A stretch of 64,000 nucleotides of DNA from Parapedobacter composti (lineage in GTDB: Bacteria > Bacteroidota > Bacteroidia > Sphingobacteriales > Sphingobacteriaceae): contig NZ_FOLL01000001.1 of NCBI RefSeq assembly GCF_900112315.1, positions 496,001-560,000 of the forward strand. The letters run 5' to 3'. Shown here one piece after another: positions 28,580-39,100 of the stretch. The notes beneath the pieces were generated by a model, which ran no database searches, was not told where the DNA came from, and saw only the letters and a list, made by a program, of their open reading frames with translations. Every line of letters starts with the position of its first letter. The first letter of the stretch is position 1. The translations under genes and the position numbers were made by a program.

Positions 28580-29293
28580 ATGGGACAAGTGGGGAAAACG
28601 AGCGGTGCGAAGAAAATTGCAATCCTGGCTGCCATTTTGGTGTTGCCAGGATTTTTATATTACTTGCTGGAGCAAAAGGGTGAAAACCGCTATAAAAACC
28701 TTCCTATATACGGGGAGAAAACCCTCACAGGGACGTTCACTAAGCGGATGGGAAAGCAGGTGCCTGATACGTTGTTCCATCAAATAGAGCCGTTTTCCTT
28801 GGTCAACCAAGAAGGCCGTGAAGTGACGGCACTGGCCGATGATACAACAATTGCCGTGGTTAATTTTTTCTACACCCGATGCAATACTTTCTGTACGCAA
28901 CTGAACAACGAAATGAACCGTGTAGCGGAACGCTTCGCGGAGAACAATATGGTGCGGTTCTATTCGCTGACGGTGGACACGGCATACGATAAGCCACAGG
29001 TGTTGAAGGATTATGCAAGTACTTATCGGCCGGACACTAAGAAATGGCACTTCCTTACGGGGGGAAAAGACGATATTCACCGCATCGCAAGAGAAGGTTT
29101 TTTGGTCGATGCGGCGCAGGATACCACGCAGGAGGCTCGCTTCATTCACAGTTCGTCGTTGATTCTGGTCGACTCGCAGCGGCGCATCCGGGGCTATTAT
29201 GACGTGAGTCACAAAAAAGAGGTGGATCGTTTGATTGACGAAATCAAATTGCTGCTTGTACAGGAAATACGCGAGAAAAGTCCTTATAAGTAA
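28580..29293 (+). CDS. SCO1/SenC family copper chaperone
   Basis: The 237-residue protein has an N-terminal membrane anchor (about residues 13-29) and a thioredoxin-like domain. Copper ligands are the CxxxC motif in FFYTRCNTFCTQL and the His in FIHSSSLILVD. Sco proteins deliver copper to CuA of subunit II. Its place within the oxidase operon supports the assignment. Confidence 0.93.
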   Translation: MGQVGKTSGAKKIAILAAILVLPGFLYYLLEQKGENRYKNLPIYGEKTLTGTFTKRMGKQVPDTLFHQIEPFSLVNQEGREVTALADDTTIAVVNFFYTRCNTFCTQLNNEMNRVAERFAENNMVRFYSLTVDTAYDKPQVLKDYASTYRPDTKKWHFLTGGKDDIHRIAREGFLVDAAQDTTQEARFIHSSSLILVDSQRRIRGYYDVSHKKEVDRLIDEIKLLLVQEIREKSPYK

Positions 29294-29312
29294 CGTTAAT
29301 TGATCGTATAAC

Positions 29313-29852
29313 ATGGAACAGGCAGTTGAAAAGAAATATAATAAATGGATTGTAATCCTATCGGTGGCTATCCCTGTGGTGGTGGCCATCCTTTTCAGGG
29401 TGAATTTACGGGATTTGGGGTATGATGTGAAGCCGTTGACATTCCTTCCCCCCATTTATGCCACCATCAACGGTATCACTGCCGTGTTGCTGGTATGGGC
29501 CGTGGCAGCCATCAGAAGGGGGAACCAACGGCTGCACGAAATGTTGGTGCGCATTTGCATTGGCTGCTCGGTGGCCTTCCTGACCATGTATGTGGCTTAT
29601 CACATGACATCCGAATCAACGTCGTATGGCGGCGAGGGATGGCTGCGTTACGTTTATTTTTTCATCCTGATCACCCATATCCTGCTTTCCATTGTAATTA
29701 TCCCGTTTGTGCTGATTACCTATGTGCGGGGATTGGCTGGAAACTTTGTCAAGCACCGCAAGATAGCTAAAATTACCTTTCCGCTCTGGCTTTATGTTGC
29801 CGTAACAGGGGTTATTGTCTACCTGATGATATCGCCTTATTACGGAACTTGA
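29313..29852 (+). CDS. DUF420 membrane protein
   Basis: The 179-residue protein with five predicted helices has DUF420 motifs (PPIYATINGITAVLL, VAYHMTSESTSYGG, FFILITHILLSIVIIPFVL). Members are regularly found with oxidase and Sco genes and are thought to help oxidase assembly; the exact role is unknown. It is the last gene of the respiratory cluster. Confidence 0.88.
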   Translation: MEQAVEKKYNKWIVILSVAIPVVVAILFRVNLRDLGYDVKPLTFLPPIYATINGITAVLLVWAVAAIRRGNQRLHEMLVRICIGCSVAFLTMYVAYHMTSESTSYGGEGWLRYVYFFILITHILLSIVIIPFVLITYVRGLAGNFVKHRKIAKITFPLWLYVAVTGVIVYLMISPYYGT

Positions 29853-29890
29853 CGTAAGCTTTGGTTGAAAATCCGTATCTTTATACCGCA

Positions 29891-30355
29891 ATGCAACGTA
29901 TCTGGATTTATCAGGCCAGCAGGGAGCTCACCGATGGCGAAGCTACCCGTATACTGGCCGAGTTGGAAAAATTTACATCACAGTGGCGCGCCCATGGTAC
30001 GCCGCTCGCTGCCAAAGCGGAGGTTCGCCACCGGCGTTTTGTCATTCTCATGGTAGACGATACGGTAGCCCCCCCGAGCGGCTGTTCCATAGATAAGTCG
30101 GTGCACCTGCTTAAGGAAATTGAACAGGAACTGGGGATTAGCCTCTTTGACCGTTTGCAGGTAGCTTACCGGGACGCAGGAGTCATTAAGGCGGTACCGC
30201 AGCAGGAATTCGAGCAGTTAATCCGCGTCGGGAAGGTGACGGGCGATACTGTCGTGTTCAATAACCTGGTGGCTTCATATCCGGAGTTGGCCACCCATTG
30301 GGAGGTGCCGCTGCGCGAAAGCTGGCATGCGAGGGTATTTTTGGCTGAACGGTGA
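29891..30355 (+). CDS. Conserved Bacteroidota protein of unknown function
   Basis: From the ATG at 29891 the protein has 154 residues, is soluble and has no signal peptide. It begins MQRIWIYQASRELTDGEA and contains RRFVILMVDDTVAPPSGCSIDKSVHLLKEIE. Similar proteins in this phylum carry the annotation ABC transporter ATPase, but no Walker A or B motif is visible here, so I do not accept that name. An in-frame TTG at 29861 would add ten residues. It is often a single gene after oxidase clusters; function not known. Confidence 0.75.
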   Translation: MQRIWIYQASRELTDGEATRILAELEKFTSQWRAHGTPLAAKAEVRHRRFVILMVDDTVAPPSGCSIDKSVHLLKEIEQELGISLFDRLQVAYRDAGVIKAVPQQEFEQLIRVGKVTGDTVVFNNLVASYPELATHWEVPLRESWHARVFLAER

Positions 30356-30397
30356 TTGATAGACGGTAATGGGGGACGGTGGTGGATGAGCGATGGT
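30354..30397 (-). repeat. Degenerate copy of the intergenic CCACCG/ATCACC repeat
   Basis: On the minus strand it reads, in part, atccaccaccgtcccccatt and tatcaatcacc, resembling the unit at 6176-6238. It fills the gap between two convergent genes. Confidence 0.4.
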
Positions 30398-31131
30398 CAG
30401 GGGATTTGGCTATACCGCATATACCGCACAATCCTGTTCGCTTTTCTGTTGATGAATGGCGTGGGTTTGGCAGGTGACCAACGGCGTGGATTAGGGAGTA
30501 CGGCTACAATAAGTGCGGCTTGCCGCTGGGTGAGGTTGCGTGCCGGCTTGCCGAAATAATGCTGCGCAGCGGCTTCGGCGCCATACAGCCCGTCGCCCGT
30601 TTCAATCACGTTTAGATAGACCTCAAGAATACGTTTTTTCCCCCAGAACAGTTCAATAAGTAACGTGAAATACGTTTCAAATCCTTTCCGTATCCACGAG
30701 CGGCGGGGCCATAAAAAGACATTCTTGGCGGTTTGTTGGCTGATGGTACTGCCCCCGCGCAGCCGGTCACCCTCCTTGTTGCGCTCGTAAGCGTCCAGAA
30801 TGGCTTCGCGGTCGAATCCGCCGTGTTCCATGAACCGCGCGTCTTCACCGGCAACGGCGGCACGCTTCAGGTGGTCAGGAAGTTCGTCGTACCGTACCCA
30901 TCGCTTGGTAATCCGCCATGCCTTGCCTTCACTTTTCTGCTCAAAGCCCCGCTGTACCATCAGCCAGGTAACAGGCGGGTTAATGAAACGCAGAAGAATG
31001 ACCCACGCTACCGTGATCATGAAGAAATACACCGTCACGCGCACAAACCACCTAAGATACACATTAGAGATGGTTGGGAGCCACCGGTTTTTCCGGCTAA
31101 TTTTTCTCTTGCGTTTGCGTTTCCTTGCCAT
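30397..31131 (-). CDS. mtgA: Monofunctional peptidoglycan glycosyltransferase
   Basis: The 244-residue GT51 enzyme has a very basic start (MARKRKRKRKISRKN) and one transmembrane anchor (about residues 29-48). The catalytic region shows AGEDARFMEHGGFD with the catalytic Glu, then GGSTISQQTAKNVFLW, and the second Glu in GKKRILEVYLNVIETGDGLYG. It polymerises lipid II into glycan strands at the periplasmic face. There is no transpeptidase domain. It is divergent from mutS. Confidence 0.95.
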   Translation of the reverse strand: MARKRKRKRKISRKNRWLPTISNVYLRWFVRVTVYFFMITVAWVILLRFINPPVTWLMVQRGFEQKSEGKAWRITKRWVRYDELPDHLKRAAVAGEDARFMEHGGFDREAILDAYERNKEGDRLRGGSTISQQTAKNVFLWPRRSWIRKGFETYFTLLIELFWGKKRILEVYLNVIETGDGLYGAEAAAQHYFGKPARNLTQRQAALIVAVLPNPRRWSPAKPTPFINRKANRIVRYMRYSQIP

Positions 31132-31160
31132 TGAAGTTTAGGGCGAATATAACGATTGAA

Positions 31161-31192
31161 CTTGTCAAATCGTTCCGATTGTTCTATTTTTA
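31161..31192 (+). promoter_or_regulatory. mutS promoter candidate
   Basis: CTTG (31161-31164), a 20-nt spacer and TATTTTTA (31185-31192), one base from TAnnTTTG, about 30 nt before the TTG start of mutS. Confidence 0.5.
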
Positions 31193-31222
31193 CAGCCACG
31201 CAAAAATAAACAAACGTCCATC

Positions 31223-33832
31223 TTGGCAAAATCAGCAAAGAAAGAAACCCCATTGATGCAGCAATATAATAGCATCAAGGCGAAATATCCCGGTGCGCTG
31301 CTGCTTTTCCGTGTGGGGGATTTCTATGAGACATTCGGTGAGGATGCCGTAAAAGCCGCCGGAATTCTGGGAATCGTGTTGACGAAGCGCGGCAACGGGA
31401 GCGAATCGGAAACGGCTTTGGCCGGGTTTCCCCATCATTCCCTGGAAACTTATTTGCCGAAGCTGGTGCGTGCAGGCCAGCGCGTTGCCATCTGCGATCA
31501 GCTTGAGGATCCTAAGGCTGCCAAGACCATCGTGAAACGCGGTGTTACCGAATTGGTGACCCCGGGGGTTTCTTATAACGATAATATCGTTCAGCAGAAA
31601 TCCAACAACTACCTGGCGTCGGTCTTCTTCGATAGACAGGGGGTGGGCATAGCGTTTTTGGATATTTCTACAGGAGAGTTCTTGGTGGCCCAGGGCAACG
31701 TTGCTTATATTGATAAGTTGCTGCAGGGCTTCAGGCCCACGGAAGTCATTATGGGCAAGCGGCAGTATAAAGCGTTTATCGAACAGTTCGGCAATGGTTT
31801 TTATACGTACACACTTGACGAATGGCCCTATACGGGCGATTACGCCGTGGACCTGCTGCATAAGCATTTCGAGGTGAAATCGTTAAAGGGCTTCGGTATA
31901 GACCGCATGCCATCCGGAATTACCGCTGCAGGCGTGGCACTGCATTACCTGAACGAGACGGAACACCATAACCTCCAGCATATTTCCAATATCGCGCGCA
32001 TAGAGGAAGATAGGTACATGTGGCTCGACCGTTTTACCATCCGCAATCTGGAATTGGTAGGCTCTGCCAATGAAAACGCCGTAACACTGGCCGATGTGCT
32101 GGATCATACGGCATCGCCCATGGGCGCACGGTTGCTGAAACGCTGGATGGTGATGCCTCTGAAGGATAAGAAAAGTATCAATGAACGGCTTCAGGTGGTC
32201 GATTACCTTTACCGGCATAAAGACCTGAGGGAAACAGTGGTCGAGCATATCAAACAAATCGGCGACTTGGAGCGCCTTATCAGCAAAATCGGGTTGGCGA
32301 AGGCCAATCCGAGGGAGATTGCCCAGCTAAAACGGGCATTGCAGGCCATTGGAAAATTGAAGGAACTCATTATCGGTGCGGATACGAAAGCCTTGAAAGC
32401 TATTGCCGGGCAACTGGATCCCTGTGAAGCTATCCGCGAACGTATCGAAAGAGAACTTCACCCCGAGCCGCCGGTGCTGGTGAGCAAGGGAAATGTCATT
32501 GCGGTGGGGGTCAGCGAAGAGCTCGACAAGCTTCGCAAAGTTGCCTACGGTGGTAAGGATTACCTGTTGGAAATCCAGAAGCGGGAAGCGGAAGCCACGG
32601 GGATCCCCTCTCTGAAAATCGCGTTCAACAACGTGTTTGGTTATTACCTTGAGGTGACCAACGCGCATAAGGATAAGGTGCCTGCCGAATGGATACGTAA
32701 ACAGACACTGGTTAACGCCGAACGGTATATCACCGAAGAACTCAAGGAATACGAAGAACAGATACTGGGAGCCGAAGAAAAAATCCAGGTGCTGGAAACG
32801 CGACTGTATGCCGGATTGCTGGCCGCTGCCGCGGATTACATCAAACCTATCCAGCTTAATGCACAGCTGATCGCGCGGCTCGACGTGTTGCTCAACTTTG
32901 CCATCGTTGCAGAAAAGAACCACTACGTAAAGCCCGATATCAACGAAGGCACGGTCATCGATATCAAGGGCGGGCGGCATCCGGTCATCGAACAGCACCT
33001 GCCAATAGGGGAAGACTATATCACGAACGATGTGTTCCTCGATAGTGTAACCCAGCAAATCATCATTATCACGGGGCCGAACATGGCCGGTAAGTCGGCC
33101 CTGCTGCGCCAAACCGGGTTAATTGTATTGATGGCACAGATGGGCAGCTTCGTGCCGGCCAAAGAAGCACAGATTGGGCTGGTGGATAAGATTTTCACCC
33201 GGGTGGGGGCGTCAGACAACCTATCCTCCGGTGAATCTACCTTCATGGTGGAAATGAATGAGACGGCAAGCATCATGAACAACCTCTCAGCAAGAAGCTT
33301 GATTTTGCTCGACGAAATCGGGCGCGGCACAAGCACCTATGACGGTATATCCATTGCCTGGGCCATTGCCGAATTTCTCCACAATCATCCGACCGCACGG
33401 GCTAAAACCTTATTCGCCACCCATTACCACGAGCTTAATGAGCTGGCCACCTCATTCTCCCGGATAAAGAACTACAACGTCTCGGTAAAGGAGGTGAACA
33501 ATAAGGTGATTTTTCTACGTAAGCTGGTACCGGGAGGCAGCGAGCATAGTTTCGGAATCCATGTGGCAAAGCTGGCAGGTATGCCGCCTAAGCTGGTGCA
33601 ACGCGCCAGCGAAATCCTTAAACGCCTCGAACAGGAACGTACCGGGGGCGAACGCATCAAAGACAGCATAAAAAAGATGCAGAAGCAGGCATATCAATTG
33701 CAGATGTTCTCTATAGATGACCCCATTCTGGTAAAAATCCGTGATATGCTCAATAATCTGGATGTAAATACGCTGACGCCAGTGGAAGCGCTGATGAAAT
33801 TAGATGAAATTCAGCGGCTGCTGAAAAATTGA
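31223..33832 (+). CDS. mutS: DNA mismatch repair protein MutS
   Basis: The 869-residue protein has the mismatch-reading motif GDFYETF near residue 34, connector and lever domains, and a C-terminal ATPase with Walker A GPNMAGKS, the Walker B region [14 protein letters not shown] and the ATHYHEL switch. MutS recognises mispairs and recruits MutL. The start is TTG at 31223, giving [16 protein letters not shown]; this N-terminus is conserved in relatives, which favours it over the ATG eleven codons later. Confidence 0.97.
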   Translation: MAKSAKKETPLMQQYNSIKAKYPGALLLFRVGDFYETFGEDAVKAAGILGIVLTKRGNGSESETALAGFPHHSLETYLPKLVRAGQRVAICDQLEDPKAAKTIVKRGVTELVTPGVSYNDNIVQQKSNNYLASVFFDRQGVGIAFLDISTGEFLVAQGNVAYIDKLLQGFRPTEVIMGKRQYKAFIEQFGNGFYTYTLDEWPYTGDYAVDLLHKHFEVKSLKGFGIDRMPSGITAAGVALHYLNETEHHNLQHISNIARIEEDRYMWLDRFTIRNLELVGSANENAVTLADVLDHTASPMGARLLKRWMVMPLKDKKSINERLQVVDYLYRHKDLRETVVEHIKQIGDLERLISKIGLAKANPREIAQLKRALQAIGKLKELIIGADTKALKAIAGQLDPCEAIRERIERELHPEPPVLVSKGNVIAVGVSEELDKLRKVAYGGKDYLLEIQKREAEATGIPSLKIAFNNVFGYYLEVTNAHKDKVPAEWIRKQTLVNAERYITEELKEYEEQILGAEEKIQVLETRLYAGLLAAAADYIKPIQLNAQLIARLDVLLNFAIVAEKNHYVKPDINEGTVIDIKGGRHPVIEQHLPIGEDYITNDVFLDSVTQQIIIITGPNMAGKSALLRQTGLIVLMAQMGSFVPAKEAQIGLVDKIFTRVGASDNLSSGESTFMVEMNETASIMNNLSARSLILLDEIGRGTSTYDGISIAWAIAEFLHNHPTARAKTLFATHYHELNELATSFSRIKNYNVSVKEVNNKVIFLRKLVPGGSEHSFGIHVAKLAGMPPKLVQRASEILKRLEQERTGGERIKDSIKKMQKQAYQLQMFSIDDPILVKIRDMLNNLDVNTLTPVEALMKLDEIQRLLKN

Positions 33833-33993
33833 GGCGAATACCCCCATGGTGGCCATCTTAAGTAGCGCAGGTAAAGTGGGGATACGTTCCGCACATATTT
33901 CGTAGAAAAAATCTGGGCAGAATTGGCCCGTGTGCTATTAAGACGTGCGTTTCTGTATAAAAAACAACTGCGGCTGTGAATCGGGTAAAAAAA

Positions 33994-34001
33994 TAATTTT
34001 G
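33994..34001 (+). promoter_or_regulatory. Candidate -7 element for the ECF sigma gene
   Basis: TAATTTTG is an exact TAnnTTTG match, 115 nt before the sigma gene start. The -33 position is poor. The remaining 284-nt gap (33833-34116) holds no RNA gene or ORF that I can support. Confidence 0.4.
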
Positions 34002-34116
34002 CAATATGACCTGATTTTCCGATTTTAGCGACCACTCGATAGCTTGAGACCTTTTGTTGTGAAAAGTTCACCCCACCCAGCTTCATGGGTTAAGTCAATA
34101 GTGGGTTGTAAGGATA

Positions 34117-34692
34117 ATGATGTCTCCATATTCCGAATTGTCTGATCATGAGTTGTTTGCGTCCCTTAAGGAAGGTGTAGCGGCTGCTTATGCAGAAATT
34201 TACCAGCGCTATAAGGGCGTTTTATACGCCCACGCGTTCCGGATGCTGGAAAACCGGGAAGAGGCCAAAGATACTGTGCAAGAAGTCTTCGCCGCATTGT
34301 GGACCAAACGGGATAAACTGGAAGTGAAAACCAGTCTTTCCGCTTACCTTTATATGACTATCCGTAATAAGGTGCTTGACCACATCGCCCGCCGCCGCAT
34401 TCAGGATAGGTATTATGATTCCTATCAAAGTTTTGCCGACTTGCACGAAAATTGCCTCACCGATCACGCTTTGCGGGAAAAAGAACTGGCTAATTTGATC
34501 GAACGTGAAATTAATGCGTTGCCCGTAAAGATGAAAGCTGTGTTTGTTAAAAGCAGACAAGAGCATTTTTCACATAAAGAAATCGCTGAACAGCTTAATA
34601 TATCGGAGAAAACGGTAAAAAAGCAGATTAACAATGCCCTGCGGGTCCTCCGACTTAAACTCAATGAGTTTCATGTGCTCATTTTTTTCTGA
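34117..34692 (+). CDS. ECF RNA polymerase sigma factor (FecI-like)
   Basis: The 191-residue protein has a sigma-70 region 2 (YQRYKGVLYAHAFRMLENREEAKDTVQEVFAALW) and a region 4 helix-turn-helix (FSHKEIAEQLNISEKTVKKQINNAL). Members of this Bacteroidota group are held by FecR-type anti-sigma factors and switch on the adjacent SusC/SusD genes. The FecR gene follows after 89 nt, and the receptor has the STN domain needed for signalling. Confidence 0.94.
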   Translation: MMSPYSELSDHELFASLKEGVAAAYAEIYQRYKGVLYAHAFRMLENREEAKDTVQEVFAALWTKRDKLEVKTSLSAYLYMTIRNKVLDHIARRRIQDRYYDSYQSFADLHENCLTDHALREKELANLIEREINALPVKMKAVFVKSRQEHFSHKEIAEQLNISEKTVKKQINNALRVLRLKLNEFHVLIFF

Positions 34693-34781
34693 AATTCGCT
34701 TTTTTTTCGTTTTTCTTCTACACCCTGATGTTTCCCCAATCGTCTTTATGGTAAGTCCGCCGATTTAGCGGAAGATTTACT

Positions 34782-35948
34782 ATGCAAAAAAGGCAACTGA
34801 AGAAGTTATTAAACAAATATCGCCGGGGCATTTATTCGGAAGCGGATCGGACTGAATTGGAAAATTGGTACCTATACCACGCCAGGAACCAACAAGGTCC
34901 ATTGCCGGATGAGCAAACCATAGAAGAAGACCTCGATGAAGTGTGGCAACGGTTGCCTGTGCATGGAAGACGTGCGGTTGTGCGGGGGTGGACAACCATA
35001 CGACGCATGGCCGCGGCAGCGGTGGTCGTGTTGGCGGCCAGTATATCCTTGCTGGTACTGTGGATGGTTGTTCGCAGTCCGCAGGGGAATGATGCGGTAA
35101 GCCGCTATACGGCTGCAGCACATGAGGTGTACATCCTTTTAGACGATAGCATTAAGGTTAACCTTGACAGCGTTAATGTTGGCGAATCGGTTGAATACGG
35201 CGCTGTACGCATACGTAAGACAACCGATCAGACATTAATTTACGAGGTAGTGCCGCCTCCTGCCGAGGCCGCCGCCGCTACGCCTGCTGTTATGAATGTA
35301 GTCAACGTTCCTAAGGCCAAACAGTACGATGTGCTGCTTCCCGATGGATCTAAGGTGAAGCTCAATTCATTTTCTACTATCCGGTTTCCAAGCGTGTTTG
35401 GGGTAGACAAGCGTGAGGTTGTGCTTAAGGGCGAAGCGTATTTTGAAGTTGTCCGGGATGCGGCTAAACCGTTCCACGTAAGTGCCGGCGACGTTGACAT
35501 CAAAGTGCTGGGCACCCGGTTTAACGTCAGCGCCTATGACGATGAGCATCACATAAAAACCACACTGCTATCGGGCTCCGTCCAGGTCACAGCACCGCAG
35601 CATACGGCCGGCGCAAGTGCTAGCGTCAGTAAAATCCTAAAACCCGGCCAACAAGCCACGGTGTCGCGGCAACCCGGCACGTTTGATGTTTCGCCGGTTA
35701 ACGCCGACGAGGCCATTGCTTGGGTGGATGGCTTCATCTCATTTAACAACACCGATTTAGAAGCTATCATGCGAAAGGTCGCGCGTTGGTATGACATAGA
35801 GGTCGTCTATGACGGCTCCATACCGAAGAGGCGCTTCACTGGTGGAATATCCAAGAAAGCACCGTTGAATGAACTGCTGCAAGTTCTTGGTATATATAAC
35901 ATTGATTACGATATGCTGGGCGATAAACTGATTATTAAACAAGACTGA
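34782..35948 (+). CDS. FecR-family anti-sigma factor
   Basis: The 388-residue protein has a cytoplasmic N-terminal sigma-binding part and one transmembrane helix at about residues 76-97. A periplasmic FecR domain follows (YDVLLPDGSKVKLNS, REVVLKGEAYFEV, VLGTRFNVSAY) with a C-terminal DUF4974-like domain (FNNTDLEAIMRKVARWYDIEV). It should relay a signal from the STN domain of the neighbouring receptor to the sigma factor. Confidence 0.94.
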   Translation: MQKRQLKKLLNKYRRGIYSEADRTELENWYLYHARNQQGPLPDEQTIEEDLDEVWQRLPVHGRRAVVRGWTTIRRMAAAAVVVLAASISLLVLWMVVRSPQGNDAVSRYTAAAHEVYILLDDSIKVNLDSVNVGESVEYGAVRIRKTTDQTLIYEVVPPPAEAAAATPAVMNVVNVPKAKQYDVLLPDGSKVKLNSFSTIRFPSVFGVDKREVVLKGEAYFEVVRDAAKPFHVSAGDVDIKVLGTRFNVSAYDDEHHIKTTLLSGSVQVTAPQHTAGASASVSKILKPGQQATVSRQPGTFDVSPVNADEAIAWVDGFISFNNTDLEAIMRKVARWYDIEVVYDGSIPKRRFTGGISKKAPLNELLQVLGIYNIDYDMLGDKLIIKQD

Positions 35949-35989
35949 CCTTATCTGAAATATTTACTACAACTAACCCTAAAAACAAA

Positions 35990-36019
35990 ATGAAAGCAGT
36001 TATGAAAAGCCCTGGATAG
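35990..36019 (+). other. Nine-codon upstream mini-ORF in the leader of the SusC gene
   Basis: ATG to TAG encodes MKAVMKSPG. It begins 42 nt after the FecR stop, within the 190-nt gap before the receptor. It may be a remnant of a former start of the receptor or a leader peptide; no function can be shown. Confidence 0.25.
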
Positions 36020-36138
36020 CGATAAAGTACTACTTCCCTTCGTCACACCGCGTCGTATGCAACGCCATGCGGCTTAAATTACCTGTCCGGGCATTCCGGA
36101 ATTGTCGAAAAACTGACAGAACTAACAATTATCAACGG

Positions 36139-39100
36139 ATGAGATTTATTTACAGATTCAAGTTTTTCTTGCGGCCTTTGTTTTGCCACAATACCATGAC
36201 GGCCGTAAGACGAGTATTCATTTTTGCTAAGGTCACAGCATGGGTGATTGCTGTTTCTGCCATGCAAGGCTTAGCGGTCGACGCTTATGCACAGCGGCTC
36301 AACTTGGTGCTCAAAAACGCTTCGCTGGAAGAAGCGTTGGCCGAAATACGGAAACAGAGCAAATACATTGTTTGGTACGAAGAGCACGTATTGGACGAAA
36401 GCAAACGGATTACAATTGACGCAAAGAACGTTACACTGGAGGATGCCCTGAAGCTGGTTTTCGAGCGTCAGTCCCTGACGTATCAGATCATTGGGAAAAC
36501 GATTGTTATTAAACATTCCGAAGGGGAAACCGGCGCTCCCAACCCGGTGCAGCAGGAACTCATTGAAGTTTCCGGGAAAGTCCGCCTGATGGTTAATGGC
36601 ATGCCCCGTACCTCTGCCGGAATCAATATCCATGAGAAGGGACAGCGCCGGATGATAAGCACTAATTCTGCGGGTCTGTTCACCGTTAAGGTTCCCAAGG
36701 GCACGGTACTGGTATTTTCCATGGTGGGTTACAAAAGCCGCGAAATGCGGATTGATTCGGCGCAGCCCCTTGACATTGTCTTGGAAGAAGATATGAAGGA
36801 TCTGGATGAGGTTGTCGTTACCGGTTATCAGACGCAGGAGCGCCGTACCATCACCGGCGCGATGGCCCAGGTAAAGGGCGCCGAGTTTGAAAATATGCCA
36901 ATACAGTCGTTCGACCAGGCTATGCAGGGCCGTATGGCTGGCGTATTGGTGCAGGGAGGCTCAGGTGTACCCGGCGGACCGGTAAAAGTTGAGATTAGAG
37001 GGCAGGGCTCCATCAGCGCCGGCACACAGCCACTCTATATCGTGGATGGTGCAGAGATCAATGCCGAAGACGCCGCAGATAACATCACCGCGTCAAATCC
37101 GCTCGCTTTCCTCAATCCGGAAGATATTGAATCTATTGAAGTGCTGAAGGATGCAGCGGCGGCTTCTATCTATGGGGCACAGGCCGCGAATGGCGTGGTG
37201 TTGATCACCACCAAACAAGGAAAGGCAGGAAAGACCAGCTTTACGGCCAACTACTACAAGGGCATCACGGAGCCTATGCCGCTCATGGAGATGATGAACA
37301 CCCAGCAGTACCTGAATGTACGCATGGAGGCAGTAGGCAATCTGAATCCAGACTGGTCTTACGAGCGTGTGCGCACGGAGGTGTTATCCCAAAGTCAGTT
37401 GGACGTTACGCTCACTGACGAACAGATTGCGGCCTTGCCTACTTACGATTGGCAGGGAGCAGCATTCCGTACCGGCAATACGGATAACCTTCAGCTGGTC
37501 GCCTCGGGTGGAACGGAACGGACAACATTCCGGATCTCCACATCGCTGAACAGGACGGAAGGCAATGTTGTCGCCAACGATTTCACGCGGGGAACGGTCT
37601 ACCTGCGGCTTAACCACGACGTAAATAGGCGGTTAAAACTGATGATGAGTACCAACTTGAGCTCCACCGTACAGAACGGCAGCTACCGATCTTGGGGATC
37701 CTATTCGTATTTCTCTTCACCGCAATACACCGCACCGCTGATGCTCCCTTTCTTGCCGATTTACCTGGAAGACGGTTCATTTAATGCACCGATTGAACGT
37801 TTCCCGGGTAACCTGCCCTATAACGCCATTCATGTGGCAGACGTGAACACGCAGGTGGCCAGAACGCAGAACCTGTTGGGTAATTTCAGTCTGACATACG
37901 ACATTACCAAAGACCTGACCTTCCAGTCAAGATTCGGGTTGAATTACCGGATTTACGATACCGAGTTTTATATAGACCCACGCACACAAGAGGCTTATGC
38001 CCGGCAGGGGTATAAATCGTTCCGGTATCAGCCGTCCACCACGTTCACTACATCCCATACCCTAGTCTACAATAAAACCCTACCCGGTGGCCATAATTTC
38101 AATGCCCTGTTGGGTGCTGAGTACCGTGACTACCATATGCAGCGCGGCGGGGGATCAGCCGAAGGTTTCCCATCCCATCAGTTCAGGTACTTGTCTTCTG
38201 CGGCAACCATTTTAAGTTTATACGAAAACAATACAGCAAACAAACGGGGTGGATTGTTCAGCCAGCTTAACTACAACTATATGAAGAAGTACATGCTTAG
38301 CGCCGTGCTCCGGTATGATGGCTCTTCACGGTTTGGAGCTAATAACCGTTTCGGCTGGTTCCCTGCGTTTTCAGCTGGATGGGATGTTTCGCAAGAAATG
38401 TTCGCACGCGATATAGAATGGATGCAGCAATTGAAATTGCGTGCCAGTTACGGTGAAACCGGAAACAGCGCCATCGGCAATTTTGCGGCCCGGGCGCTTT
38501 GGGATGGCAGCGGTTCACACGCCGGCAGACCCGGCACCGTAATGGTGCAGATGGGTAACGATGACCTGCGTTGGGAACGTAATGTCACAACCAACTTAGG
38601 ATTGGATTTCTCGTTGTTCAACCGGAAGCTCTACGGTGCGGTGGATGTGTTCCACCGGCGGAGTGCCGACTTGTTAATCAGCACTCCCTTGCCATGGACC
38701 AGCGGATTTGCCGAAGTGTACCGGAATGTTGGAGAAGTGGTCAATAAAGGGCTGGAAGTGGAGCTTAACAGCAACCTTGTGCGAACCAAGGATTTCAAGT
38801 GGACGTCAAGCTTCAACATCTCATTCCTAAGGAATAAGGTCACCAAACTTTACAAAGGGATCGTTGAAGACGGTGAGGATATCGATGCACCGATAGTGGA
38901 ACAGGATGTTGAAAGCCTACCCGGCAATCCAGGCATCCGATTAGGATGGCCGTTGCATACCAACTTCCGGCAGCAGTATGCCGGCGTTAACGCAGCCACG
39001 GGAAAACCCATGTGGTGGTCCGGCCACGACCGACTGAGCTATTCGCCCGGCACACAGGGTTCGGGGAGCTATACCCCTTACGGCCGTGGGAATCGCCTGT

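Noticed and set aside
29860..29883. Promoter TTTG...TATCTTTA before the unknown conserved gene
   Set aside because: The spacer is only 12 nt, far below the usual 19-21.
29891..30355. ABC transporter ATPase annotation for this gene
   Set aside because: No Walker A, signature or Walker B motif is present in the 154 residues.
33811..34086. 91-codon minus-strand ORF in the mutS-sigma gap
   Set aside because: No family resemblance, odd composition, and it crosses the end of mutS; I treat the gap as regulatory DNA.
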